Shown: positions 8,955 to 16,524 of the stretch, piece after piece
Layout of the letters: each line of letters opens with the position of its first letter
How positions within the stretch are numbered: the first letter of the stretch is position 1
The notes under the pieces: model-generated
Seen by the model: only the letters and a program-made list of their open reading frames with translations
The model's database searches: none
What the model was told of the DNA's origin: nothing
NCBI RefSeq assembly: GCF_005049045.1
Contig: NZ_SUPK01000001.1
Location: forward strand, 740,730 to 804,729
Direction of reading: 5' to 3'
Origin: Cohnella pontilimi
Lineage (GTDB): Bacteria; Bacillota; Bacilli; Paenibacillales; Paenibacillaceae
DNA: 64,000 nt
Made by a program: the position numbers and the translations under genes

Positions 8955-8979
8955 AGGGCCACCCTTTTGGGATGGCCCT
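8955..8979 (+). terminator. Terminator-like hairpin abutting repeat B
   Basis: AGGGCCACCC and GGGATGGCCCT pair over TTTT, followed by TTCTTTATT. It directly follows repeat B and is partly repeated after copy C (TATGGCCATCC then GGGGGCCG). The repeat unit may therefore carry its own terminator. It could end the small membrane protein transcript. Confidence 0.6.
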
Positions 8980-9041
8980 TTCTTTATTCTCGCTTTGTTC
9001 AACTAACACAACGTGATATGACGAATCCTATGTTGGTGTAC

Positions 9042-9404
9042 TTACCCTAACTGGCGTTTAAATACTTTACTGGCGATGAAGTAAGCTATGAACATGAGGC
9101 CGACGCACCAGGCAAGCGCGGTCCAGATACCGTTGCCAACAGCCCCTTCATACAAGAGGGCACGAATCGAATTCACGATTGAAGTCACAGGCTGGTTCTC
9201 AGCGAATGCACGAACAATGTTAGGCATGGTTTCGGTAGGGACAAAAGCCGAACTGATAAAAGGCAGGAAAATCAGTGGATACGAGTATGCTGTCGCCCCT
9301 TCCATAGACCCTGCGGTCAATCCTGGGATGACCGCCAGCCATGTCAGCGCCAGCGTAAACAGCCCGAGTATCCCAACAACCGTGAGCCAATGTCCATTGC
9401 TTGG
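9042..9404 (-). pseudogene. ABC-2 (DrrB-like) exporter permease, 3' fragment
   Basis: The frame ending at 9042 encodes about 120 residues equal to the last part of a DrrB-type ABC-2 permease. It reads from GHWLTVVGILGLFTLALTW through SYPLIFLPFISSAFVPTETM and ENQPVTSIVNSIRALLY to the final helix and FKRQLG. An in-frame stop at about 9421 and the lack of the first about 130 residues show that the 5' part is gone. The expected ATP-binding partner gene is absent. It is fused out of frame to the DUF5946 fragment, so it is dead. Confidence 0.72.
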
Positions 9405-9741
9405 AAACTCTTTCTCTTTCTAAGAAAACAATCGGATTAACAATTTTGAAATTCTTGTTCGTTGTGAGCTCACGATTCTTTTTTTGAATGTAGGAGGTTT
9501 CCCAATTATGATCATAAGCATCACAGAACAATTGTTTAGTTAATTCGTATCCTTCTTTTGTGAAATGTGATGCGTGTTGTAACAAGTAATTTGAAACAGT
9601 CCAGAAATGAAGGGCATAAAGATTAGGGTCGTTGTGTTCCCAAACCAAAAGATAACCGAATTGTTCTGAACAGGATAAACCATCCTGCTCTTTCGCTCCA
9701 CATTCTATACAGAACCCATTCTCCATTATTGAATCGATCAA
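9220..9741 (-). pseudogene. DUF5946-like protein, 5' part fused to permease remnant
   Basis: Residues 1-115 look like a DUF5946 protein: a CIECGAKEQ zinc-like knuckle, CSEQFGYLLVWE, then HFWTVSNYLLQHASHFTKEG. After VFLERERVSKQW (about 9405) the reading frame runs through the permease fragment in the wrong frame and gives a meaningless tail to 9220. The normal C-terminal end of the family is lost. A TTG start at 9741 follows AGGGAAGTG. The junction looks like an illegitimate deletion between two genes inside the island. Confidence 0.6.
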
Positions 9742-9807
9742 AGGGATTCACTTCCCTTAGATATCCGTATCTAATTTTTATATTCGCTTATTTATTATGC
9801 TTTCCCC

Positions 9808-9826
9808 CTTGTAATACGGTTCACCG
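9808..9826 (+). repeat. Palindromic repeat, left-half fragment (copy G)
   Basis: CTTGTAATACGGTTCACCG matches 18 of 19 bases in the left half of copies D and F. Like copy F it stops right after the CGGTTCACCG core. It lies between the DUF5946 remnant and the EamA gene. Confidence 0.65.
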
Positions 9827-9831
9827 ATTTT

Positions 9832-10698
9832 CTATTTCCTATAATTACCGCCGGTCCAATTGACTAGGAAAATCCCGAGAAAAATAAATAGTGCCCCCAC
9901 ATAAGCGTACCAGCGGATAACTTCTCCTAGAAACATCCATCCTGACAATACGCCGAAGAACGGAGCTAAAAAAAGAAAAGCGCTTGTTCTTCCGGGATCA
10001 CCTTTGCTAAGCAAGTAGTACCATGTCGCAAATTGGACAATGGATCCTAGTAGGGCTAGATATAATATGACTGCCAGCAAAGTCCCATTCATGACCAGCC
10101 TTGGCGTTTCCAAACTGAATGCGAGCGCCAACAGCAGCAATCCTCCGAACAGCATCTGATAGGCGGTTAAGACCCAATTATCGAAATCGGCTCCCCACTT
10201 TTTTACTAGCAATGTAGCGATCGCCCAGGCCAACGCCGCTCCAAGTCCAAGTATCGTTCCCGCAGATAATTGCAAATGAAATCCTAACGTAATGAACACT
10301 CCCACAAATCCGACAACAACCCCCAGCCATTGATAGAACCGATATTTGAGCCTCATGAATAGAACGCCTAAGACGACAACGAAAAGCGGGTTCAAGAATG
10401 TTAGAATCGATGTCGCTCCAACTGGAATCGTACGCATGCTTAAGAAAATACACCCCATCACCGCTGTCGTTTGGCAAGCGCCAATGAGAAGAAGCTTTGC
10501 CCAATCCCGAAGCTTGTCTGGCAAGCGCCTTCTTTGCAACCGGACCGCAAGCGCCATAATTCCCCCTGCTAACACGAATCTAATCCCTACTAGCAATAAA
10601 GGCGAAGCATAGGATAAGCCCACTTTGCCGACCGCAAAAGATGAACCCATTAGCGATGTCGCAAGCAGCACAAGGAGTACGAACAATGAACGATTCAT
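9832..10698 (-). CDS. EamA/DMT-family exporter
   Basis: The 288-residue protein has ten membrane helices built from two tandem EamA repeats (about 5-135 and 148-282). The first has the pattern MGSSFAVGKVGLSYASPLLL. The second ends with PFFGVLSGWMFLGEVIRW, the typical E-containing helix 9. It probably exports a small metabolite or drug. It is divergent from an ArsR-type regulator, with a CACAT-N8-ATGTG dyad between them, so repression by that regulator is likely. The substrate is unknown. Confidence 0.88.
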   Translation of the reverse strand: MNRSLFVLLVLLATSLMGSSFAVGKVGLSYASPLLLVGIRFVLAGGIMALAVRLQRRRLPDKLRDWAKLLLIGACQTTAVMGCIFLSMRTIPVGATSILTFLNPLFVVVLGVLFMRLKYRFYQWLGVVVGFVGVFITLGFHLQLSAGTILGLGAALAWAIATLLVKKWGADFDNWVLTAYQMLFGGLLLLALAFSLETPRLVMNGTLLAVILYLALLGSIVQFATWYYLLSKGDPGRTSAFLFLAPFFGVLSGWMFLGEVIRWYAYVGALFIFLGIFLVNWTGGNYRK

Positions 10699-10725
10699 AA
10701 TATATTACCTCTTTCTCGGAATGTA

Positions 10726-10743
10726 CACATATGCTATCATGTG
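10726..10743. promoter_or_regulatory. Candidate ArsR operator between divergent genes
   Basis: CACAT and ATGTG form an inverted repeat separated by eight bases in the 90-bp space between the EamA exporter and the arsR-type gene. Position and symmetry fit an operator controlling both. No experiment or known consensus supports it. Confidence 0.4.
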
Positions 10744-10788
10744 AATACTTCGATGGCGATCGAACGATCCGTGCAAAGGAGAAAAAGT

Positions 10789-11475
10789 ATGAATCCGAAC
10801 GTGCTAAAAACTGCGCAATTGATGGGCGATCCCTCGCGACTTGCGATGCTGATGAGTTTGCTTGGAGGAAAGGCGCTCCCAGCTAGCGATCTGGCTCGTA
10901 CTTCTAACATATCGCCCCAGACGGCAAGCTCTCACTTAGCCAAGCTGGTTGCAGGCGGCTTGCTTGTCCATGAGAGTTATGGCAGGCATAAATACTTTCG
11001 GCTGGCCAATCAAGAAGTAGCACACGCACTCGAGGCTTTGCTGATGATTTCCCCTTCGAAACCGATCCGTTCTTTAAGAGAATCAGACGAACTGAAGCGG
11101 ATGCGTCATTGTCGGACTTGTTACGATCATCTTGCTGGAGAGGTCGGAGTCGCGCTTACCGATCGGCTTATGAATCTGGGATGGTTGGAGGAATCAGGCA
11201 AAAATTATGTGCTTAATGCGGAAGGTACAAAGAGATTGCATGCTTGGGGAGCGGAGACCGATGACGTCGCCAAAAAGCGCCGCCATTATGCAAGACAGTG
11301 CTTAGATTGGAGTGAACGACGCCATCACTTGGCGGGATATCTGGGGGCAGCGATAACGAAGCGGCTTTTTGAGTTGAAATGGATTGAGAGAACACCTCAC
11401 GGCAGAGCCATTCTGGTGACCCGCGAAGGGATTAACGGCCTTTATCGCGAATTTGGTCTACAAATTACAAAATGA
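10789..11475 (+). CDS. ArsR-family transcriptional regulator
   Basis: The ATG at 10789 is chosen because AAAGGAG lies seven bases upstream; an in-frame GTG at 10741 lacks a ribosome binding site. The 228-residue protein has an ArsR winged HTH at about 5-85 (ALPASDLARTSNISPQTASS, HLAKLVAGGLL). An extra C-terminal region holds three CxxC/H-like elements (MRHCRTCYDHLAG and YARQCLDWSERRHHLAG). These could bind metal or sense redox, but that is inference. It is divergent from the EamA exporter and is probably its repressor. A hairpin terminator follows. Confidence 0.87.
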   Translation: MNPNVLKTAQLMGDPSRLAMLMSLLGGKALPASDLARTSNISPQTASSHLAKLVAGGLLVHESYGRHKYFRLANQEVAHALEALLMISPSKPIRSLRESDELKRMRHCRTCYDHLAGEVGVALTDRLMNLGWLEESGKNYVLNAEGTKRLHAWGAETDDVAKKRRHYARQCLDWSERRHHLAGYLGAAITKRLFELKWIERTPHGRAILVTREGINGLYREFGLQITK

Positions 11476-11478
11476 CCT

Positions 11479-11514
11479 AACAACACAGACCCATTGGGAA
11501 GGGTCTATGTTGTT
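11479..11514 (+). terminator. Hairpin terminator of the arsR gene
   Basis: AACAACACAGACCC pairs with GGGTCTATGTTGTT over an eight-base loop, starting four bases after the stop codon. There is one mismatch and a weak T-tract. Confidence 0.7.
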
Positions 11515-11522
11515 ATTCGCCC

Positions 11523-11566
11523 TACTTGTGATACGGTTCTCCGCGCTGTCTGTAACGGCAAGTTTT
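11523..11566 (+). repeat. Palindromic repeat (copy C), right half intact
   Basis: TACTTGTGATACGG, then TTCTCCG, CGCTGTCT and GTAACGGCAAGTTTT. The outer left arm AAACTTGCC is missing or replaced. The right half is identical over 24 bases to copy E. Confidence 0.82.
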
Positions 11567-11613
11567 ATGGCCATCCTATTGGGGGGGGGCCGTTTCAGTT
11601 GCATGGTATTGTG

Positions 11614-12570
11614 TTACCTAACCCCTTTAATTTGAAGTATGGTCGCAGCAATGCCTTCTTCGTAGCTGGTTGCCGGGATCGGGCCGAAGTACCGCTCGTA
11701 CTTTTCTCCGCTCAGGCGGAGCGGTTCCGTCGTCAAGTACAGCATTTCCACCACTTCCTTCATCACCGGAACAAACGCGCCCAAAATGGATAAGCCGATC
11801 CTCCCCAGTGGTATGATGGGTTTCGCAGTTCCCGCGGCTGAACGTGCGAGCCGTACGATCTCCTTTCCTGTGATGATGCCAACTCCGGGGATGTTCCACT
11901 CCTGACCGTAAGCATGATCATGAAGGGCTATTTCTACTATCATCTTTGCTGCATCCGGCAAGTACACATATTCACGTGGTACGCTCATGTTCCCAATGAA
12001 GAACCCCACCTTATTCTTCGCAATCGCTTCAAGTGTGCCGCCCAAATATGAAGCTTGGTTCGCCGTAGGACCATAGTAGTCCGGTAAGCGAACTATGAGA
12101 GGCCGCGCGTTTTTCCAACGACTGTCGAATATCATCTGTCCAAACTGCAAACGAATCCGACCTTTTCGGGTGTGGGGTTGCTTCGGGTGATCTTCGGTAA
12201 CAAGGTCCGCTTGCCTTCTTCCATAGGGGTAGATCCCATCTACGGCTACCACTTTGAGGCTGAGCCGGTCGGCAGCCTGCATGACTGCTTCACCGAGCGG
12301 TATCAAGCGCGTTTCCATCTCATGGTAAGGGACGTTCGCACAATGAAACATTACATCCGCTCCTTTTGAAGCAGCTATTACGTCGTCTGTCTGGAATGCG
12401 TCCCCAATAGCTATGGTCAAATGCGCGGGATTCCCTAATCGGGTTGCGAACTGTTCCAACTTTGAACGGGAACGTCCGAAAGCAATGACATCAATGCCCC
12501 GTTTAACCAACTCTTCCACGATGGCGGCACCAGTACCGCCTGTCGCTCCAATTACAATCGCTTTTTTCAT
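11614..12570 (-). CDS. NAD(P)-dependent epimerase/dehydratase (SDR, NmrA-like)
   Basis: The 318-residue protein begins with a dinucleotide-binding fold (KKAIVIGATGGTGAAIVEEL). It continues as an extended SDR: VDGIYPYGRRQ places the YxxxR/K region, and VRLPDYYGPTAN is typical of epimerase-type proteins. The last third is a variable substrate domain. GGAGGTCGATATT precedes the ATG. Two near-identical 22-bp operators lie just upstream, between it and the tetR gene. The TetR protein therefore most likely represses it. Reaction unknown. Confidence 0.83.
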   Translation of the reverse strand: MKKAIVIGATGGTGAAIVEELVKRGIDVIAFGRSRSKLEQFATRLGNPAHLTIAIGDAFQTDDVIAASKGADVMFHCANVPYHEMETRLIPLGEAVMQAADRLSLKVVAVDGIYPYGRRQADLVTEDHPKQPHTRKGRIRLQFGQMIFDSRWKNARPLIVRLPDYYGPTANQASYLGGTLEAIAKNKVGFFIGNMSVPREYVYLPDAAKMIVEIALHDHAYGQEWNIPGVGIITGKEIVRLARSAAGTAKPIIPLGRIGLSILGAFVPVMKEVVEMLYLTTEPLRLSGEKYERYFGPIPATSYEEGIAATILQIKGVR

Positions 12571-12590
12571 AATATCGACCTCCGCTTAGA

Positions 12591-12612
12591 TTAGTGATTG
12601 ATCCATAACTAA
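12591..12612. promoter_or_regulatory. TetR operator candidate, copy 1
   Basis: The site centres on TGATTGATCCATAACTAA and is a near-palindrome about GATC. It shares 20 of 22 bases with the second copy at 12639-12660. It lies directly upstream of the epimerase start. Confidence 0.6.
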
Positions 12613-12638
12613 ATTCATAATCTCAATATACACGTTTG

Positions 12639-12660
12639 TGAGTGATTGATCAATAACTAA
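12639..12660. promoter_or_regulatory. TetR operator candidate, copy 2
   Basis: AGTGATTGATCAATAACT holds the perfect core ATTGATCAAT. It repeats the first site in the same orientation 48 bp away, consistent with two TetR dimers flanking the epimerase promoter. Confidence 0.62.
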
Positions 12661-12683
12661 TTTATAAAGAGACTTGCCGCTGT

Positions 12684-13205
12684 CTAACCCTCCATTAGTT
12701 CCGGCAGTCCCAATGCCATCGAAATATTGCACAACATCCCCCTTGCAATGAAAAGCTTGGTTCTCTCCTCCGAATCAGGTACTCCATTTTTTTGGAACGC
12801 CTCCAGAACGATGCGGCGAATGTCTCTGAACCCCGACTGCATCGCCATCCGGATTGGCTCCTCTTGTATCGTCTGGGCCTGCATTTGGAGAAGCATCTCC
12901 GAACGGTAAGCGTTCATGATTTCCTCATAAGTCTCAATCAGTTCCTGCTCCAATCGAGTGGGCGATGCGGTAGCAATAACTTGGCGGAAGGAATCTGCGA
13001 TTCTCTGCCAAGAAGCTTCGAGTGCGACAAGCAACAGTTCCTCCTTGGTCGAAAAAAAACGGAAAATATACGGTTGCGAAATACCCGCTCGCTTGGCCAC
13101 CTGCATTGTTGTTGCACGGTAGTATCCCGTTTCTGCAAATACCTCAATAGCAGCTGAAATTATTTCCATCCGGCGGTTTACCGAAGCGGATTCGTTTTTC
13201 CCCAT
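12684..13205 (-). CDS. TetR/AcrR family regulator
   Basis: The 173-residue protein has the TetR DNA-binding domain at about 12-58 (FAETGYYRATTMQVAKRAGI, then SQPYIFRFFSTKEELLLVAL). A short C-terminal helical domain of the TetR_C type follows. AAAGGGGATCAAGAAG precedes the ATG. It lies 113 bp upstream of the epimerase gene in the same direction, with two GATC-centred operators in the gap. It probably represses the epimerase; effector unknown. Confidence 0.88.
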   Translation of the reverse strand: MGKNESASVNRRMEIISAAIEVFAETGYYRATTMQVAKRAGISQPYIFRFFSTKEELLLVALEASWQRIADSFRQVIATASPTRLEQELIETYEEIMNAYRSEMLLQMQAQTIQEEPIRMAMQSGFRDIRRIVLEAFQKNGVPDSEERTKLFIARGMLCNISMALGLPELMEG

Positions 13206-13515
13206 CTTCTTGATCCCCTTTTATTCTTAGCGATGAATCAAACTTATATTCAATTTATCAGTAATGGGGTCAGTGAAGCAACTCGGGGAATGTTCGTTGA
13301 TGGAGCTAATCCGTACGGAAACTTGCCGTTACTTGTGATACGGTTCACCGCGCCGTCTGTAATGGCAAGTTTCTCGTCTCTCACGACATACGCAGGTTCC
13401 CAATTTTCAGGCTCGTTTCTTGACTTAAGTCAATGCACGCAACCACACCCCTAGTTACAATGTAATCATTAATTTAACGTAGGGGGGCATGCTATTCCAA
13501 GGATGGGTTATCCGA
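13206..13515. other. Intergenic stretch holding repeat D
   Basis: These 310 bases hold no convincing gene. Apart from repeat D at 13319-13373, I see no promoter or hairpin that I can support. Confidence 0.6.
13319..13373 (+). repeat. Palindromic repeat, complete reference copy (copy D)
   Basis: The left arm AAACTTGCCGTTAC and right arm GTAATGGCAAGTTT pair over 14 positions with one G-T. The 26-base middle holds ACGG and CCGT, which can pair again, around the core CGGTTCACCG. Its left 32 bases are identical to copy F. It lies between the TetR/epimerase module and the Crp/oxidoreductase module. Confidence 0.9.
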
Positions 13516-14106
13516 TCATCGAAGGTCTTGATGGATTCTCTTCTTAATTCTGCTTAGTGACTCCGGAGTAAGGCCGAGATAACTGGCCAATTGATGTTGG
13601 GGTACCCGGTCGATGAGAGATGGACGTTTCAGTAGGAGCGTCTTGAAGCGCACTTCAGGCGAAGAAGCGATAAAAGCTGCGAATTCCTCTTGGACCTGAC
13701 TAAAGTTCTCCTCGATCATCCTGCGGGTCATCGACTCCAATTGAGGGTGTTTGCTGTACATGTCCTTTTCCATATCCAGATCGCCAACGACCATGACCGA
13801 ATCTTCAACGCACGTGAAGGTGTAATCGGACGACTTGTCCGGTTTGTGATGATTGAAAACGGCGATGGCTTGCTCTTCTGTGAAGAAATTGGATGTTACC
13901 TCTCTCCCCTCTTCATCGATCGAATACTGCCTTACGCAGCCTTTCAGGATGAAATAACATGTTGTAGGGACATCTCCTTGCTTAAAAAGCACGGTCCCTT
14001 TTTTAAACTCTTCTATATGAATCTCGTCCACTATGGCTTGCTGATCTTCCTCGTTAAGGGAAGTCCATCTCGACATATACTTGTATAAAATGTCTTTAAT
14101 TACCAC
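13516..14106 (-). CDS. Crp/Fnr-family regulator
   Basis: A GTG start with GGAGATGTAGAAAA gives 196 residues. The cyclic-nucleotide-binding-like barrel spans about 25-120 (FKKGTVLFKQGDVPTTCYFI, then GCVRQYSIDEEGREVTSNF). The C-terminal helix-turn-helix reads PQHQLASYLGLTPESLSRIK. It belongs to the YeiL/Crp-like group often found beside an enzyme it controls. It is divergent from the oxidoreductase gene, with TCTAACGTTAGA between them. The FNR cysteine cluster is absent. The ligand is unknown. Confidence 0.88.
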   Translation of the reverse strand: MVIKDILYKYMSRWTSLNEEDQQAIVDEIHIEEFKKGTVLFKQGDVPTTCYFILKGCVRQYSIDEEGREVTSNFFTEEQAIAVFNHHKPDKSSDYTFTCVEDSVMVVGDLDMEKDMYSKHPQLESMTRRMIEENFSQVQEEFAAFIASSPEVRFKTLLLKRPSLIDRVPQHQLASYLGLTPESLSRIKKRIHQDLR

Positions 14107-14149
14107 TTTTCTACATCTCCTTCTCTACCGTACTTCCTCACATCTATTT

Positions 14150-14161
14150 TCTAACGTTAGA
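14150..14161. promoter_or_regulatory. 12-bp perfect palindrome in a divergent promoter
   Basis: TCTAACGTTAGA lies between the divergent crp-type and oxidoreductase genes, 45 bp from each start. It is a candidate operator for the Crp-family regulator, although it does not match the classical TGTGA-N6-TCACA consensus. Confidence 0.4.
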
Positions 14162-14206
14162 GAGCTTTTTGTAAATAGCATGCACTAAAAACAGGAGGGA
14201 AAACCC

Positions 14207-15169
14207 ATGAGAGCCATGGTCCAAATCGCGTATGGTTCACCGGAAGTGATTGTCCCGCAAGAAATCGCAAAACCGTCGCCTGGAGACAAAGAAATTCTCA
14301 TACGGATCCATGCTGCCAAAGTAGGGCCGTCAGACGTCGCTTTTCGCAAGGGCGATCCGTTTATGATTAAATTGTTATACGGACTGTCCAGACCGAAATT
14401 TGCAATCGGAGGAACCGAATTAGCCGGAGTGGTCGAAGCGGTCGGCAAGGAAGTAACGTCTTTCAAAGCAGGCGATCGTGTTTTGGGGATGAGCGTCAAA
14501 AACTTCGGCGCTTATGCCGAATATAAGTGTCTTCCCGAAGAGAGCCCCCTTGCGGTTATACCGGACAACATCACCTATGAAGAAGCCGTCGGCGTCTGTG
14601 ACGGGGGTGCCACCGCATTGACGTTTCTAAGAGATAAAGCAACGCTGCGGAAGGGACAGAAAGTGCTGATTAATGGCGCCTCGGGGGCTGTCGGCATCTA
14701 CGCTGTGCAGTTAGCCAAATACTATGGCGCTGAAGTAACCGGTGTTTGCTCTGCCGGTAACGTTGATCTGGTAAGAAAAGCAGGGGCAGATTTCATTATA
14801 GATTATACTCAAGAGGATTTCACGAAGGCGGACAAAGCCTATGATGTCATTTTTGATGCTGTAGGCAAACGCTCCTTCTCGGCATGCAAGCGTGTACTTA
14901 CGAGCAAGGGAATTTATCTGACTACCGCATTCAAGCTATCTATCTTTTTACAGATGATGTGGACTTCCCTGTTCAAAGGCAAACGGGTTGTTTTTGCAAC
15001 AGCCGGCCTTATGCAGAACAAAGCGAATTTGGCGTTTCTCATGGAACTCGCAAGAAAGGGAACGCTGAACGCCGTGATCGATCGTCGATATCCTCTGGAG
15101 CTCCTGCCGGATGCCCACAAGTATGTAGAGACCGAACGTAAAAAAGGTAACGTGATTATTACGTTCTAA
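14207..15169 (+). CDS. NAD(P)-dependent alcohol dehydrogenase / quinone oxidoreductase (MDR)
   Basis: The 320-residue protein is a medium-chain dehydrogenase/reductase. The GroES-like N-terminus (about 1-115) has GTELAGVVEAVGKEVTSFKA and GDRVLGM. The Rossmann domain (about 145-270) has INGASGAVGIYAVQLAKYYG. No catalytic-zinc ligands are visible, so it is of the zinc-free quinone oxidoreductase type. AACAGGAGGGAAAACCC precedes the ATG. It is divergent from a Crp-family gene, probably its regulator. Repeat E lies 25 bp past the stop. Confidence 0.9.
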   Translation: MRAMVQIAYGSPEVIVPQEIAKPSPGDKEILIRIHAAKVGPSDVAFRKGDPFMIKLLYGLSRPKFAIGGTELAGVVEAVGKEVTSFKAGDRVLGMSVKNFGAYAEYKCLPEESPLAVIPDNITYEEAVGVCDGGATALTFLRDKATLRKGQKVLINGASGAVGIYAVQLAKYYGAEVTGVCSAGNVDLVRKAGADFIIDYTQEDFTKADKAYDVIFDAVGKRSFSACKRVLTSKGIYLTTAFKLSIFLQMMWTSLFKGKRVVFATAGLMQNKANLAFLMELARKGTLNAVIDRRYPLELLPDAHKYVETERKKGNVIITF

Positions 15170-15194
15170 AGTTAGCCGTGACTTTTTTGCTCAA

Positions 15195-15251
15195 AAAGGC
15201 TTGCCTCTATTTGTGATACGGTTCCCCCCGCTGTCTGTAACGGCAAGTTTT
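15195..15251 (+). repeat. Palindromic repeat (copy E)
   Basis: AAGGCTTGCC, then TTTGTGATACGGTTCC, CCCCGCTGTCT and GTAACGGCAAGTTTT. The right half is identical to copy C over 24 bases; the left arm is partly diverged but still pairs CTTGCC with GGCAAG. Confidence 0.85.
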
Positions 15252-15256
15252 AGGGC

Positions 15257-15811
15257 TTATTCAACAAATATTTTCCCGCATAGTTCCTTAATGGAGGGGG
15301 TGTATGCCTCCGTAGTGTCAATTTTGAATATAGGGACGTCGATCCGAGGTTCCTCGTAAGGGGGCACGCTCAATTCGCTTCCTTTTCTGGCTATGTCGAC
15401 TCCTTTATCGCCATGGAAGTACTCCCGAAGCGGATTATCAAGCCCCCGCCGGACAAACCTGTCGAGCGCGATCTTTTCATCAACCTTACAAATCAGGAGA
15501 TAGATCCGCGCCTTTCCCATGAACGGTTCAAGCATAGTCGACCATAACCGGTGCTGGAACGCTGCTTCAGCAATCACCGACACGTTGTTTGTTATCAGCC
15601 CCATTAATGTATCAAAGAAGATTTCCGTGGCCGTTTTATTGGTATCCTCCAAAAGCTCGTTATGACTTTTGCCTAGCGTATGCAAATACCCTTCCTTAAT
15701 TTGATCCCGGCTCAGTACTGGCATAAAAATCTCATTACCGAGCTTTTTAGCAAAGGTCGTTTTTCCTGAACCTGGCCTGCCAGTGACGACTATTAAATAC
15801 GGCTTTGACAT
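15257..15811 (-). CDS. AAA/P-loop kinase-like NTPase
   Basis: The 184-residue protein has a Walker A motif (VVTGRPGSGKTTFAKKLG) at about 8-25. A lid/base region follows with KARIYLLICKVDEKIALDRF and RRGLDNP, the pattern of adenylate-kinase-like or Zeta-type small-molecule kinases. AAGGAGTAACCAT precedes the ATG. The substrate is unknown; no antitoxin-like partner is adjacent. It is AT-richer than core neighbours and starts six bases from repeat E at its 3' side. Confidence 0.8.
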   Translation of the reverse strand: MSKPYLIVVTGRPGSGKTTFAKKLGNEIFMPVLSRDQIKEGYLHTLGKSHNELLEDTNKTATEIFFDTLMGLITNNVSVIAEAAFQHRLWSTMLEPFMGKARIYLLICKVDEKIALDRFVRRGLDNPLREYFHGDKGVDIARKGSELSVPPYEEPRIDVPIFKIDTTEAYTPSIKELCGKIFVE

Positions 15812-15873
15812 ATGGTTACTCCTTAGGACGTAATAAAATATTCTTGACGATAGTCCTATGTAGGATAAATCGA

Positions 15874-16488
15874 TTAGTTCTCGACTATTAGATCAAATGT
15901 AGACGGTGGACGCAGTTCTGAAAAATAATAATCCTCTGCAGCGTCCCATCGTGCATGCCACTCCGTATCGCTAGAACCCTCTCTAATATTATGCCTATGT
16001 CGACGAAGCTCCGGAATCACATTCACCAGAATTGTAAGATGAACGACATCAGACAGCACGGGGAGGGCACTATAAATTCCATCAAGAATAATGCAATTTG
16101 ATGGTTCTACTGTGACGAAGTGTGAAGCCAAACCATTCCCGGAAGAAAAAGAAAATGGGTGATATTGTGCTTTGTGGCCTGCTAACAAGGGCGACAATAC
16201 TTCAGTTCGCATACGTTGCCAGTCAATACAACGAAGACATTTTTGTTCCGGCGTGTATGTGTCCCATTCTTCGTCAGTAATCGTTGCCCTAAAGAAGTCG
16301 TCGCATTGAATAACAGTTGCACCTAAGTACAATGCAGCATCAGCTGCCAACATTGATTTACCTGCCCCGCTCCCACCATCTATTGCCACTACCAAAGGAC
16401 CGGTTCTTTCAACTAAACGCCGTTTGACAATAGAAACAATAGATTCAACAGCTTTCAGCGCTTGCTGTGACAAGTATTTCCCTTCCAC
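15874..16488 (-). CDS. Uridine-kinase-like P-loop protein
   Basis: A GTG start gives 204 residues with the P-loop VVAIDGGSGAGKSMLAADAA at about 33-52, an ATVIQCDDFF substrate-base motif (DDF) and an ILDGIYSALP element. These place it in the uridine kinase/phosphoribulokinase superfamily (YqeL/UdkB-like). Substrate uncertain: uridine, pantothenate or another small molecule. It lies 62 bp upstream of the other P-loop kinase in the same direction, so the two form the last module of the island, bounded by repeats E and F. Confidence 0.78.
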   Translation of the reverse strand: MEGKYLSQQALKAVESIVSIVKRRLVERTGPLVVAIDGGSGAGKSMLAADAALYLGATVIQCDDFFRATITDEEWDTYTPEQKCLRCIDWQRMRTEVLSPLLAGHKAQYHPFSFSSGNGLASHFVTVEPSNCIILDGIYSALPVLSDVVHLTILVNVIPELRRHRHNIREGSSDTEWHARWDAAEDYYFSELRPPSTFDLIVEN

Positions 16489-16524
16489 CTTTTACCACCC
16501 CAAATTCATGATGATTTACCGAAA

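Noticed and set aside
15257..15811. Zeta-type toxin of a toxin-antitoxin pair
   Set aside because: The P-loop fold is compatible, but there is no small antitoxin gene beside it and the neighbour is another metabolic-type kinase.
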